A stretch of DNA of 36,044 nt, taken from Psychromonas sp. Urea-02u-13 (GTDB lineage Bacteria; Pseudomonadota; Gammaproteobacteria; Enterobacterales; Psychromonadaceae). Each line of letters opens with the position of its first letter. The stretch's first letter is position 1. Shown in pieces: positions 1-8,372 of the stretch. The notes below the pieces were generated by a model. The model was not told where the DNA came from. It was given only the letters and a program-made list of their open reading frames with translations, and did no database searches. The stretch covers positions 1-36,044 of the forward strand of contig NZ_PJBZ01000078.1 of assembly GCF_002835995.1 (NCBI RefSeq), written 5' to 3'. The translations under genes and the position numbers were made by a program.

Positions 1-35
1 ATCCCAATCTTCGAAAGAAGGTTGGGATTTTTTCG
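1..35 (+). terminator. Intrinsic terminator at the left window edge
   Basis: A 12-bp stem (1-12 with 17-28, one G-T wobble) with a GAAA tetraloop is followed by a run of Ts. It ends a transcript that begins left of the window. Given the 5S-like words just downstream, an rRNA operon is a reasonable guess, but the gene itself is outside the window. Confidence 0.8.
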
Positions 36-214
36 TTATTAGACGCTTTAACGATGATGACCTGCTCGAACAGGGGATAATAAAAGCATGCCGAAGGCAT
101 TTCCTTTGATGTGATAGTAGGGTGAGTTTGCCGGCAGGCAAGGTTTGCGAACAATGTTCACCCATCGCCAAGCGCTGCGTATCAAGAACTCCAAGCGAAC
201 AATCAAATCCAGAT

Positions 215-248
215 AATCCCTGTTGACTGACGTCGACAGGGATTTTTT
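215..248 (+). terminator. Intrinsic terminator of repeat unit A
   Basis: A 13-bp stem (215-227 with 232-244, one wobble) with a 4-base loop runs into six Ts. It is the distal end of the first full repeat unit. Confidence 0.8.
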
Positions 249-443
249 CGTTTAGGACGTTTATATTTTAATTGTTATTATTTGGACAGAAGAAAATGAT
301 TAATAATCATTTTTGAGATGCTTCAAAACAACGACTGGTAAATGCGTATAGTGAGTTTGCCGACAGGCAAGGTTTACGAAGAATGTTCACCCATCGCCAA
401 GCGCTGCGTATCAAGAACTCCAAGTGAACAATCAAATCCAGAT

Positions 444-478
444 AATCCCTGTTGACTAACGTCGACAGGGATTTTTTC
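444..478 (+). terminator. Intrinsic terminator of repeat unit B
   Basis: Same hairpin as in unit A: stem 444-456 with 461-473, loop TAAC instead of TGAC, then a T run. Arms are identical to those of unit A, so the terminator is kept while the left halves of the units diverge. Confidence 0.8.
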
Positions 479-654
479 GTTTAGGCGCTTTAAAAGCGAT
501 GACCTGCTCGAACATGGAAAGCTAGAAAATTATGCCGAAGGCATTTCCTTATGTGTGATAGTAGGGTGAATATCGCGTAGCGATGGTTCATGAGCAATGT
601 CCACCCATCGCCAGCGTATCAACTGCACCAAGCGAGCAATCAAATCCGGATAAT

Positions 655-688
655 CCCTGTTGACTGACGTTGAGAGGTTTTTTTCGTT
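655..688 (+). terminator. Decayed terminator of repeat unit C
   Basis: The left arm matches units A and B. The right arm (669-677) has several changes, so the stem has mismatches, although an eight-T run remains. Unit D (to about 880) has lost the hairpin altogether. Confidence 0.4.
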
Positions 689-1001
689 TAAGCGCTTTAG
701 CTTGGACAGAAAGAGATAATTGATTATCATCTATGAGAGACATCAAGGTAATGAGTGGCCGATGCGTTCAGTGATAGTAGCGATGGTTTATGAGCAATGT
801 TCACTCATCGCCAGGCACCTGCGCATCAATAATATCAAGCTAGCAATCAAATCCAGATAATCGCTATGACAACTTCAACATTATTTTTCCCATTTTTAAG
901 CATTCCCCCCCATTATTTGAACGACATAAAACAATGACATTTATAAAATAGCGCATCGATTTAACTTTGCTTTATTTTCTATCTTTAAGCGTTAGCTTTA
1001 G

Positions 1002-1010
1002 TGATATAAT
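1002..1010 (+). promoter_or_regulatory. Extended -10 promoter for hpt and the downstream operon
   Basis: TGATATAAT is a perfect TATAAT with the TG of an extended -10 element, placed about 30 bases before the hpt ATG. The -35 region (about 982-988) is poor, which is usual for extended -10 promoters. Transcription would start near 1017. Confidence 0.6.
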
Positions 1011-1040
1011 TCTCGACTATTTTATTTATTGGAATTTCCC

Positions 1041-1574
1041 ATGAACCCGAACCATACAATTAGCACCATGATTTCTGAACAAGAAATCCGAAACCGTATT
1101 CAAGAAATGGCAGCTGAAATTAACGAACGTTATAAAGACAGTGAATCTCTAGTGATGATTGGTTTGTTACGTGGCTCTGCTATTTTCTTAGCAGATTTAG
1201 CACGTTTAATTACTGTACCTGTTGTGTTAGATTTTATGGCTACGTCAAGTTATGGCAGTGGTACTGACAGTTCAGGCGAAGTGAAAATATTAAAAGAGCT
1301 TGATGAAGAAATCCATGGCCGTGATGTGTTAATTGTTGAAGACATTATCGATACAGGTAACACACTCACTAAAATTAAAAAAATGCTTTTATTACGCGAT
1401 CCTAAATCTTTTGCTATCTGTACATTACTAACTAAACCTTCTCGTAGAGAAGTAGAAGTAGATGTAGATTGGGTCGGTTTTTCTATTGAAGACAAATTTG
1501 TTGTCGGCTATGGCATAGATTACGCGCAATATTATCGTAATCTACCTTATATCGGCTTCGTTAGTTTTAATTAA
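1041..1574 (+). CDS. hpt: Hypoxanthine phosphoribosyltransferase
   Basis: Salvages hypoxanthine (and guanine) to IMP (GMP) using PRPP in the cytosol. The 177-residue product matches E. coli Hpt (178) along its whole length. The PRPP-binding motif [14 protein letters not shown] lies at residues 96-109, LLRGS at 42-46 and the SSYGSG loop at 69-74. An upstream TTG at 1029 in the same frame would add four residues; I prefer the ATG at 1041 because homologues start there. It is the first gene of a run that continues into yadG after 16 bases. In E. coli hpt also lies near yadGH and the pan genes, so the neighbourhood is ancestral. Confidence 0.95.
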   Translation: MNPNHTISTMISEQEIRNRIQEMAAEINERYKDSESLVMIGLLRGSAIFLADLARLITVPVVLDFMATSSYGSGTDSSGEVKILKELDEEIHGRDVLIVEDIIDTGNTLTKIKKMLLLRDPKSFAICTLLTKPSRREVEVDVDWVGFSIEDKFVVGYGIDYAQYYRNLPYIGFVSFN

Positions 1575-1590
1575 TAAGGCTGTAAACAGC

Positions 1591-2511
1591 ATGTATGCAA
1601 TCGATCTAAAAAACATTAAAAAAGTTTATAAAGGCGGCGTTGAAGCATTAAAGGGCATCTCTTTACAAGTTGAAGAAGGTGATTTTTACGCTTTGCTTGG
1701 ACCTAACGGTGCAGGGAAATCGACGACTATCGGCATTATCTCCTCATTGGTGAATAAGACTTCTGGTCATGTTTCGGTATTTGGCTTTGATATCGACAGT
1801 CAGTTAGAGGATGCAAAAGCGCAAATTGGGCTAGTGCCTCAAGAGTTCAACTTCAATCAATTTGAACCTCCTTTACAAATTTTGGTTAATCAAGCAGGTT
1901 ATTACGGGATTAAACGTAATGAAGCGATTGTGCGTGCTGAAAAATATTTAAAACAGTTAGATTTATGGGGGAAGCGTAATCAGCCTTCCCGCGAACTTTC
2001 TGGCGGAATGAAGCGTCGTTTGATGATCGCACGTGCACTTATGCACGAACCTCGTTTATTGATTTTAGATGAGCCAACTGCGGGTGTTGATATTGAAGTA
2101 CGTCGTTCGATGTGGGAATTTTTACAGCAGATAAATAAGCAGGGTGTCACTATTATTTTGACTACCCACTATTTAGAAGAAGCTGAGATGTTATGTCGTA
2201 ATATCGGCATCATCGATAAAGGTCGCTTAGTTGAAAATACCAGTATGAAAACGCTGTTGGCAAGACTTGCCACTGAAACGTTTATTTTAGATGTTGATCC
2301 TCCTACGCATTTACCTAGTAGTGATTTTTTTAAGATTAAACAGACTGATGAAGTCACCTTAGAAATCGAGCTGGATAAAGCGCAGTCTTTAAACAAAGTA
2401 TTTTCTGAGCTTAGCTCACAGGGTATTCGTGTGAATAGCATGCGTAATAAAGCCAATCGCTTGGAAGAGTTATTTATAGAATTGGTAGAGAAAGGAGCTC
2501 AAGATGCTTAA
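1591..2511 (+). CDS. yadG: ABC transporter ATP-binding protein, YadG type
   Basis: The 306-residue ATPase subunit of an ABC-2 type exporter; E. coli YadG is 308. Walker A GPNGAGKST is at residues 37-45, the LSGG signature at 136-139, Walker B LLILDEP at 156-162 and the switch histidine in TTHY near residue 193. The C-terminal 80 residues form the extra domain seen in this subfamily. It overlaps the membrane partner gene yadH by 8 bases, so the two are translationally coupled. The substrate of YadGH is not established. Confidence 0.93.
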   Translation: MYAIDLKNIKKVYKGGVEALKGISLQVEEGDFYALLGPNGAGKSTTIGIISSLVNKTSGHVSVFGFDIDSQLEDAKAQIGLVPQEFNFNQFEPPLQILVNQAGYYGIKRNEAIVRAEKYLKQLDLWGKRNQPSRELSGGMKRRLMIARALMHEPRLLILDEPTAGVDIEVRRSMWEFLQQINKQGVTIILTTHYLEEAEMLCRNIGIIDKGRLVENTSMKTLLARLATETFILDVDPPTHLPSSDFFKIKQTDEVTLEIELDKAQSLNKVFSELSSQGIRVNSMRNKANRLEELFIELVEKGAQDA

Positions 2512-3277
2512 AAGTAGTTATGTTATTGCGCTTAAAAGTATTTGGCGTAAAGAAACGAATCGTTTTTTGCGTATCTGGATACAAACTCTTGTACCGCCAG
2601 TTATTACAATGAGCCTTTATTTTGTTATTTTTGGCAACTTAATCGGTTCACGTATTGGCGAGATGGGTGGCTTTGATTACATGTCATTTATCGTACCTGG
2701 TTTGATTATGATGTCAGTGATCACTAACTCATACTCTAACGTTGCTTCATCATTTTTCAGTGCTAAATTTCAGCGTAATGTTGAAGAGTTATTAGTCGCG
2801 CCGGTACCTAATTATGTCATTATTTGGGGCTATGTCGGAGGTGGTGTTGCACGTGGTTTGATGGTTGGTTTTTTAGTCACCTGTGTCTCGCTATTTTTTG
2901 TCGATTTGCACATCTTTAATATCTTTATACTCATACTCAGTGTGCTTTGCACATCGATACTCTTTTCGATTGGTGGCCTATTAAATGCCATTTTTGCTAA
3001 GACTTTTGATGACATCAGTATTATTCCTACCTTCGTATTAACGCCATTAACTTATTTAGGTGGTGTCTTTTATTCAATTAATTTACTGCCTGATTTTTGG
3101 CAAGCGGTCTCTCATTTTAATCCTGTCTTTTATATGATTAATGCTTTCCGCTATGGATTCTTAGGCATTGCAGATGTGTCATTAGTCTGGTCATTTACGG
3201 TGATAGGATTATTCATCGCTGTTTTATATAGCATTGTTGTAATATTACTTAACAAAGGAATAGGTGTTCGCTCATGA
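2504..3277 (+). CDS. yadH: ABC-2 type transporter permease, YadH type
   Basis: The 257-residue membrane partner of YadG, with about six hydrophobic segments and the ABC-2 permease features (a FIVPGLIMM segment near residue 64, then FSAKFQRNVEELLVAPVP). Length and layout match E. coli YadH (256). A strong Shine-Dalgarno, AAAGGAG, lies inside the end of yadG. Its own end overlaps the next gene by ATGA. It forms the transmembrane channel of an exporter of unknown substrate in the inner membrane. Confidence 0.93.
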   Translation: MLKSSYVIALKSIWRKETNRFLRIWIQTLVPPVITMSLYFVIFGNLIGSRIGEMGGFDYMSFIVPGLIMMSVITNSYSNVASSFFSAKFQRNVEELLVAPVPNYVIIWGYVGGGVARGLMVGFLVTCVSLFFVDLHIFNIFILILSVLCTSILFSIGGLLNAIFAKTFDDISIIPTFVLTPLTYLGGVFYSINLLPDFWQAVSHFNPVFYMINAFRYGFLGIADVSLVWSFTVIGLFIAVLYSIVVILLNKGIGVRS

Positions 3278-3933
3278 ACGAAGTAGGTAACTCACGCATT
3301 ATCACGAGTAATCAAGAGGGCTTAAACGAGCAGTTAGATGAAGTTGTTTTAAAGCACCTTAAACACCCGTTTAAAAAGCCTTATCAACAACATACATTAG
3401 ACGCTTTTAAAGAAATTGAAAAATGGGTTGAGCAACAGGGAAAACCGATTATTTTTGACTCTTGTTGTGGTGTTGGTGAAAGTACTTACCATATTGCTAA
3501 AGCGCATCCTGAAGCGATTGTGCTTGGTATGGATAAATCTTCAGATAGACTTGGCAAGCATGGTTTTGAACCGATCGATAACTATCGTTTATTACAGGTG
3601 AATCTAAATGACTTTTGGCGTTTAGCTGTCGAAGCTAATTGGACGTTATCACATCATTATTTGTTATATCCGAACCCATGGCCTAAATCTAAGCACTTGC
3701 AAAGACGCTGGCATGGTAGCGCGGTTTTCCCGTCAATCATTACTTTAGGTGGAGAGTTAGAATTGCGCAGTAATTGGCATATTTACATAAAAGAGTTTGA
3801 AAGAGCTTTAACTTTAGCTGGGCAAAGCTGTACAGTTGAACCTTACCAAGCGGAGCAGGCTATCACTCCCTTCGAAAGAAAATACTGGGCAAGTGGTCAA
3901 AGTTCATTACGTTTAACGTCATTATTAAAATAA
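3274..3933 (+). CDS. TrmB-like SAM-dependent methyltransferase (paralogue of tRNA m7G46 methyltransferase)
   Basis: 219 residues. A SAM-binding glycine motif FDSCCGVGES lies at 61-70, an acidic residue closing strand 2 at D87, and YPNPWPKSKHLQRRW at 132-146, which corresponds to the FFPDPWHKxRHNKRR region of TrmB. The family is therefore clear, but overall similarity to true TrmB is low and the leading DP becomes NP, so this is a paralogue rather than the housekeeping enzyme. The start codon overlaps the yadH stop (ATGA), so it is translated with the exporter. Substrate unknown: tRNA or another RNA is possible but not shown. Confidence 0.8.
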   Translation: MNEVGNSRIITSNQEGLNEQLDEVVLKHLKHPFKKPYQQHTLDAFKEIEKWVEQQGKPIIFDSCCGVGESTYHIAKAHPEAIVLGMDKSSDRLGKHGFEPIDNYRLLQVNLNDFWRLAVEANWTLSHHYLLYPNPWPKSKHLQRRWHGSAVFPSIITLGGELELRSNWHIYIKEFERALTLAGQSCTVEPYQAEQAITPFERKYWASGQSSLRLTSLLK

Positions 3934-3967
3934 ATAATTATTTAAACAGTTAATCAAGGATGATTAT

Positions 3968-4474
3968 ATGAATATAAAAACAGTTTTAACCTCTAGCTTA
4001 TTAGCACTTATGATTACCAGTCCGATCAGTGCTTTTGCTACAAAAACAAATCAACCTCCTGCTAATCCATTGGCTATTCCCCTGCAAGCACACACTGTGA
4101 AAGATATGTGGGAGAGCTTTTTTAATCAATGTTGGTCATATGACTTTGTTGATAAAAAAGAGCTCGATACTAGTTTAAAAGTGTGGCAAAAGCGCAATGC
4201 GAATCGTTGGCAGGTCTATTGGTTATTGATGGAGCAAGCTGCTGACGATAATGCCGCGTTCAAAACTAGCTATATTAATTTCAAGAAACAAAGTTTATCG
4301 CGTGCTAAAGAACAAGCGGAATCACTGCATAGCAAAGTGGGTGATGCAGAAAAAAAACAGCTTTGTGAAAGATTAGTCGTGATGCTTAACGATCCTCGTT
4401 CTGATCTTCCAGAAGATAAAACCAAGAAAACACAGGATCAAAATCAAGAAGGTGTCGCGGTAATAGGAAAATAA
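3968..4474 (+). CDS. Small secreted/periplasmic protein of unknown function
   Basis: 168 residues, family not recognised. An AAGGA ribosome site sits a few bases before the ATG. Residues 1-24 form a typical Sec signal peptide (K4, hydrophobic core 6-20, cleavage after AFA). The mature part is helical and charged, rich in Trp (48, 56, 73, 81, 85), with only two cysteines (C55, C133) that could pair in the periplasm. The tail from about 143 is polar and probably disordered. It follows the TrmB-like gene by 34 bases with no terminator seen, so it probably belongs to the same transcript. Confidence 0.75.
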   Translation: MNIKTVLTSSLLALMITSPISAFATKTNQPPANPLAIPLQAHTVKDMWESFFNQCWSYDFVDKKELDTSLKVWQKRNANRWQVYWLLMEQAADDNAAFKTSYINFKKQSLSRAKEQAESLHSKVGDAEKKQLCERLVVMLNDPRSDLPEDKTKKTQDQNQEGVAVIGK

Positions 4475-4513
4475 AGGACGATTTCTGAGTTGTTTTTTGT
4501 GAAGGTAAACCTT

Positions 4514-4779
4514 TATACCCAAGCTACTTGAAGATGCAGGAATCAGCCAGTTGAGAGGTGGCCATATTCAAGGCATGAAGTTGAAAGTTTAGTCATTCTA
4601 AATCAATGCTTCACAACACTGAAGAGGGTTGCCTCTCACCTGGCCCTACGGGAGGTTCGCTCGAAAGCCTGCTCTGCGTTACAACATTCGAAAAGGGAAT
4701 AACCCTTCTCTTCATGTCGCGCCTTAATCTGACATCCGAGCGAGCCTCTGAATCTGTATCTTCAGGTGGTTTGGGTATA
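4514..4779. mobile_element. MITE-like element, 266 bp, with 26-bp imperfect terminal inverted repeats
   Basis: The ends 4514-4539 and 4754-4779 are inverted copies matching at 22 of 26 positions; both begin TATACCCAA. Inside is a second inverted pair (4547-4558 with 4632-4643), so the transcript would fold strongly. It has no coding capacity for a transposase. It fills most of the 441-base gap between the secreted protein gene and msrP. A central stretch (about 4567-4599) resembles one at 18815-18846 in a second element. From 4780 to 4915 I see only the msrP leader. Confidence 0.75.
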
Positions 4780-4915
4780 CATCAACTTCTATTTTGAAGT
4801 CGATTATTCCTCTTTGGTAATCTATTCTCATAAAACAAATAGAATTGGCATAATTGAAATTTAATCCCTCTTTAGCCGTTCTATTATTAAACTGAGCGAA
4901 TAAAGAGGATTTTCT

Positions 4916-5944
4916 ATGTTAATTAAAAATACAGCATCATCAGCACTTAAAGAATCACAGCTGACCAACGAATCACATTACCTTGAGCGTCGCTCGTTAT
5001 TAAAGAAGCTGGGTTTCGGGCTCGCTTCAATTCCTTTTATCCCTTCTGCACAAGCGGGCCTATTTGATATTTTTTCGGATGATCCTAATGCCGCTGATAA
5101 TTCAGGACTTATTTTTAAACGTGATCCATTAACCTATACCAGTGATCCTCGTTATCAATTATTAACGCCATTGACCCCTGAGAAAAAGATCCTGCAATAT
5201 AATAACTTCTATGAATTTGGCACAGGTAAATCAGACCCCTTTGAACATGCGCAGCAATTTAACGTGCAGCCTTGGTCGCTAACTATCGACGGTTTAGTGG
5301 ATAAACCCGTGACCCTAAATTACGAAGATCTGTTAAAGCGTTTTGATATTGAAGAGCGCCTTTATCGTATGCGTTGTGTGGAAGGTTGGTCGATGAATAT
5401 TCCGTGGCTGGGTTTTACTTTGGCGACGTTATTAAAATCGGTATCACCTAACTCTTCTGCTAAGTATGTACGTTTTGAAACCTTGGTTGACGAAGAACAA
5501 ATGCGTGGTCAATCTTCAAGACGTGTTGGTGGGGGAATCGATTATCCTTATGTTGAAGCGTTACGTTTAGACGAAGCAATGAATCCATTAACGCTACTTT
5601 CTGTTGGCCTTTATGGGAAAACGCTCGCGCCACAAAACGGTGCACCTATTCGTTTAGTAGTTCCTTGGAAGTATGGCTTTAAAAGCATTAAATCGATTGT
5701 GCGTATTACGCTAACGGATAAAGAGCCTGTTAATACTTGGAAGAAAATTGCACGTTCAGAATATGGTTTCTATGCCAATGTTAACCCTGAGGTTGATCAT
5801 CCTCGTTGGAGCCAAGCATCAGAGCGTTTTATCGGGGAAGGCAATGTGTTTGCACAGACTCGAAAAGATACGCTCATGTTTAATGGTTACGGCAATGAAG
5901 TTGCCCACCTTTATAAAAACCTTGATCTAAAAAGAAATTATTAA
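4916..5944 (+). CDS. msrP: Protein-methionine-sulfoxide reductase catalytic subunit (molybdoenzyme)
   Basis: Periplasmic molybdopterin enzyme that repairs methionine sulfoxide in envelope proteins. 342 residues, matching E. coli MsrP/YedY over its length. The N-terminus carries a twin-arginine signal (ERRSLLKK, R25-R26) and a hydrophobic stretch ending SAQA near residue 47, so it is exported folded by the Tat system, whose genes lie in this window at 21206-22600. The molybdenum ligand is the Cys of [10 protein letters not shown] (about C154). The stop overlaps the msrQ start by one base (TAATG). An AGAGGA ribosome site precedes the ATG. Confidence 0.95.
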   Translation: MLIKNTASSALKESQLTNESHYLERRSLLKKLGFGLASIPFIPSAQAGLFDIFSDDPNAADNSGLIFKRDPLTYTSDPRYQLLTPLTPEKKILQYNNFYEFGTGKSDPFEHAQQFNVQPWSLTIDGLVDKPVTLNYEDLLKRFDIEERLYRMRCVEGWSMNIPWLGFTLATLLKSVSPNSSAKYVRFETLVDEEQMRGQSSRRVGGGIDYPYVEALRLDEAMNPLTLLSVGLYGKTLAPQNGAPIRLVVPWKYGFKSIKSIVRITLTDKEPVNTWKKIARSEYGFYANVNPEVDHPRWSQASERFIGEGNVFAQTRKDTLMFNGYGNEVAHLYKNLDLKRNY

Positions 5945-6546
5945 TGAAAATATCAGTACGAGGCATCTTCTATTTAAAAGTGGTTATCCACTTATCAGCG
6001 ATAGCAACGCTAACCTGGTTAGCTTATTTAGTCGATCAAGATCTTCTAGGGGCAGATCCTGTGAAAGAGCTAACGCATTTTTTAGGAAAAACTGCTCTTA
6101 ATTTTTTGTTACTGTCTCTTGCTATCACCCCTGTTATTAAGCGTTTCAAACAGCCCTTGTTAATTAGGGTAAGGCGTTTGTTAGGGTTATATAGTTTTGC
6201 ATGGGTATCGTTACATCTATTAGTGTTTATCTGGTTAGATCTACAGTGGGAGTTTTTATTATTTTTCGATGAAGTTATCAAACGTCCCTATTTAAGTTTT
6301 GGTGCGGTTGCGTTGATTATCTTATTATTACTCAGCATTACTTCAATTACTGCGATTAAAAAGAAGATGAAAAAAAGCTGGCTGACATTACATCGTTTTG
6401 TTTATTGGGCTGCGCTATTTGCGACGATTCATTATTATTGGTCGGTTAAATCAGGGCTCATTGAACCAACGATTTATTTGGCTATCTGCTTTTATTTATT
6501 AAGCGAACGTAAGCAGTATTTTAGAACGTTATTGAAGTTCCGATAG
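5944..6546 (+). CDS. msrQ: Haem-binding membrane subunit of the MsrPQ system
   Basis: Inner-membrane haem b protein passing electrons from the quinone pool to MsrP. 200 residues with about six hydrophobic segments. Histidines at 91, 150 and 163 line up with the haem-ligand histidines of E. coli MsrQ (91, 151, 164). Translational coupling to msrP by a one-base overlap supports the pairing. Confidence 0.93.
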   Translation: MKISVRGIFYLKVVIHLSAIATLTWLAYLVDQDLLGADPVKELTHFLGKTALNFLLLSLAITPVIKRFKQPLLIRVRRLLGLYSFAWVSLHLLVFIWLDLQWEFLLFFDEVIKRPYLSFGAVALIILLLLSITSITAIKKKMKKSWLTLHRFVYWAALFATIHYYWSVKSGLIEPTIYLAICFYLLSERKQYFRTLLKFR

Positions 6547-6568
6547 ATACCACTATGGCGTCTATCGG
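6540..6568. terminator. Hairpin between convergent msrQ and garK (possible terminator)
   Basis: An 8-bp perfect stem (6540-6547 with 6561-6568) overlaps the msrQ stop codon. Only a broken T stretch follows, so termination efficiency is doubtful. Confidence 0.35.
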
Positions 6569-6578
6569 TATCTTTCGA

Positions 6579-7709
6579 TTATTTTAAAGACCACATTCTA
6601 GCGATATTTTCGGCTACATTCGCGACATTTTCAGCTGCTTTATCAAACGCCTCTTGCAGTGACATCGCTTGTGGCGTGGCTGCAAAAACGGCATCAATAC
6701 CACAACGATAAACAGCTTGATGTTTTTCCCCCAGACAACCAGCAATGGCAATAACGGGTAAGTTAAGTTTTTTGGCTGCTTGCGCAACGCCCATTGGTGT
6801 TTTCCCATGCACTGTTTGTGCATCGATTCGGCCTTCACCAGTGATCACAAGATCTGCGCCTGTTAAGTGATCAGCGAGTTTGACTGTTTCTAAAACAAGT
6901 GTAATGCCGGTCTGCATGTTTGCGTTGGTGAAAGCCGCAAAGGCGATGGCCATTCCACCTGCCGCTCCCATGCCTGAACGATCTTTTAGATCGAGAGAAA
7001 ACGTTTCTTGTATCATCTGGCTGTAGTGCAAAAGGCCGTCATCTAATAAAGCTATATCCTCATTCGAAGCGCCTTTTTGTGGGCCAAAAATAGCACTCGC
7101 ACCTTGTGGTCCACATAATGGATTATCAACATCGCAGGCGATAAAAATCTCACAGTGCAAAAGACGTTTATCTAATGCACTGATATCTATCTGTTGTATC
7201 TGTTGTAAGCCTGCTCCATTTAATGAAACATCATTACCTTGGTTATCGATAAAACGTGCACCTAAGGCGCTTAACATGCCAATGCCACCATCATTGGTTG
7301 CGCTGCCACCTAAGCCGATAATGAGTTTTTTAACGCCACTATCCAAAGCTGCTTTGATAAGCTCACCGGTGCCATAACTTGTGGTTTTTTTGGGATCGCG
7401 TAACGCGCTAGGAACATGATCTAAGCCACTGGCCGCTGCCATTTCAATCACCGCAGTTTGTTGGTCTGCTAATAAGCCATAAAAAGCATCAACTGGCTTA
7501 CCAAGAGGCCCAGTTACAGACAGCTTAACAATTTTACCTCCCGTTGCATCAACCAGTGATTGCACCGTGCCTTCACCACCATCGGCGACGGGGATGGCAA
7601 TATATTGCGCATTAGGAAAAACACGTTTAAAACCTGTTTCAATTGCAAGACACACTTGTTGAGCGGTTAAGCTTTCTTTGAATGAGTCTGGTGCGATAAC
7701 AATCTTCAT
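6579..7709 (-). CDS. garK: Glycerate kinase (GarK/GlxK family)
   Basis: Phosphorylates D-glycerate; the E. coli enzymes GarK and GlxK make 2-phosphoglycerate. 376 residues (E. coli about 381). Clear family segments include IAPDSFKESL at the N-terminus, VADGGEGTV near 42-50, GGSATNDGG near 133-141, GAAGGM and VITGEGRIDAQ. A full GGAGG ribosome site lies 6 bases before the ATG. It stands alone: msrQ converges on its 3' side, and a 227-base gap with the panD terminator lies upstream. No other glycerate or glyoxylate genes are in view. Confidence 0.93.
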   Translation of the reverse strand: MKIVIAPDSFKESLTAQQVCLAIETGFKRVFPNAQYIAIPVADGGEGTVQSLVDATGGKIVKLSVTGPLGKPVDAFYGLLADQQTAVIEMAAASGLDHVPSALRDPKKTTSYGTGELIKAALDSGVKKLIIGLGGSATNDGGIGMLSALGARFIDNQGNDVSLNGAGLQQIQQIDISALDKRLLHCEIFIACDVDNPLCGPQGASAIFGPQKGASNEDIALLDDGLLHYSQMIQETFSLDLKDRSGMGAAGGMAIAFAAFTNANMQTGITLVLETVKLADHLTGADLVITGEGRIDAQTVHGKTPMGVAQAAKKLNLPVIAIAGCLGEKHQAVYRCGIDAVFAATPQAMSLQEAFDKAAENVANVAENIARMWSLK

Positions 7710-7871
7710 CTAACCTCCGATTAAAGTAAAAATAGGCTTAAAATGTAAACCAAAGTGATGGCGGTGAAGCCTTGTATCAGGGTTGATATAGTTTGTGCGC
7801 GGTAAGCAAGTCCAACCTGCACTGTTGTGCTAAATGGCTATCTAATAAAAATAGGGTTTACCTAATTTTGA

Positions 7872-7910
7872 ATAAAAAAAATCCGATAACAGTAAACTAT
7901 TATCGGATTT
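7872..7910 (-). terminator. Intrinsic terminator after panD
   Basis: An 11-bp perfect stem (7879-7889 with 7900-7910) with a 10-base loop is followed on the minus strand by seven Ts. It closes the pan transcript. The 160 bases between it and the garK start hold nothing else I can name. Confidence 0.85.
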
Positions 7911-7936
7911 CATTTTTTGCAAGCTTGAGGCTTAAA

Positions 7937-8317
7937 TTAAGCGACTTGCATTGGCACATCTTTACTAGTGCGAACAATGTTATTGTTTGCATCTAAATAA
8001 ACCAAGCTTGGTTTATGTGCTGCAATTTCAGCTTCGTTCATGCTTGCATAAGCACAAATAATAACGCGATCACCCACAGCTGCCATACGTGCTGCTGCAC
8101 CATTAACAGAGATGATTTTTGAACCACGTTCGCCACAAATAGCGTAAGTAGAGAAACGGCCGCCTGTTTCGATATTATAGATTTCGATTTTTTCGTATTC
8201 TAAAATACCAGATTGATCAAGGAAGTCTTGGTCAATCGCACATGAACCTTCGTAATTTAATTCAGCATGTGTCACGCGTGCTTGGTGAAGTTTGCCAGTC
8301 AATAATGTCTTTTGCAT
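7937..8317 (-). CDS. panD: Aspartate 1-decarboxylase proenzyme
   Basis: Makes beta-alanine from aspartate for pantothenate. 126 residues, the same length as E. coli PanD. The self-cleavage site Gly24-Ser25 is present in YEGSCAID; cleavage creates the pyruvoyl group on Ser25. The AERGS-type loop appears as [15 protein letters not shown]. It is the last gene of the pan cluster, 55 bases after panC, and is followed by a strong terminator. Confidence 0.96.
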   Translation of the reverse strand: MQKTLLTGKLHQARVTHAELNYEGSCAIDQDFLDQSGILEYEKIEIYNIETGGRFSTYAICGERGSKIISVNGAAARMAAVGDRVIICAYASMNEAEIAAHKPSLVYLDANNNIVRTSKDVPMQVA

Positions 8318-8372
8318 ACAAAACCTTTCTATTCATTTTTAAGATTTGCTGACTTTTTCAGCAAGATGGCGA

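Larger units (their letters stand above)
1..880. repeat. Tandem array of structured, terminator-bearing repeat units (possible 5S-derived or small-RNA array)
   Basis: No credible gene is seen here. Four degenerate units, A (about 38-250), B (250-480), C (481-688) and D (688-880), follow each other. A resembles C and B resembles D in their left halves, so the region is a dimer of about 440 bp present twice. All four share a right half with an outer stem (120-125 with 158-163 in A, 351-354 with 387-390 in B, 564-568 with 602-606 in C, 770-774 with 801-805 in D), then CATCGCCA and a block with CAATCAAATCC. Units A to C end in a terminator hairpin, and the junction TTTTTTCGTTTAGGCGCTTTA (with small variation) recurs near 31-50, 244-263, 473-492 and 676-699. 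The words GTGATAGTAG and CATCGCCAGGCACC resemble the 3' end of gammaproteobacterial 5S rRNA. Either degraded 5S copies behind an rRNA operon or tandem small RNAs would fit. Confidence 0.7.

Noticed and set aside
530-730. Minus-strand open frame of 66 codons in the left repeat array
   Set aside because: It runs through the repeat hairpins and a decayed terminator, and its sequence is explained by repeat structure; no ribosome site or family.
4606-4797. Open frame of 63 codons between the secreted protein gene and msrP
   Set aside because: It lies almost wholly inside the MITE-like element and includes its right terminal repeat.
7793-7996. Plus-strand open frame of 67 codons upstream of panD
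   Set aside because: It crosses the panD terminator and enters panD antisense; no ribosome site and no recognisable product.
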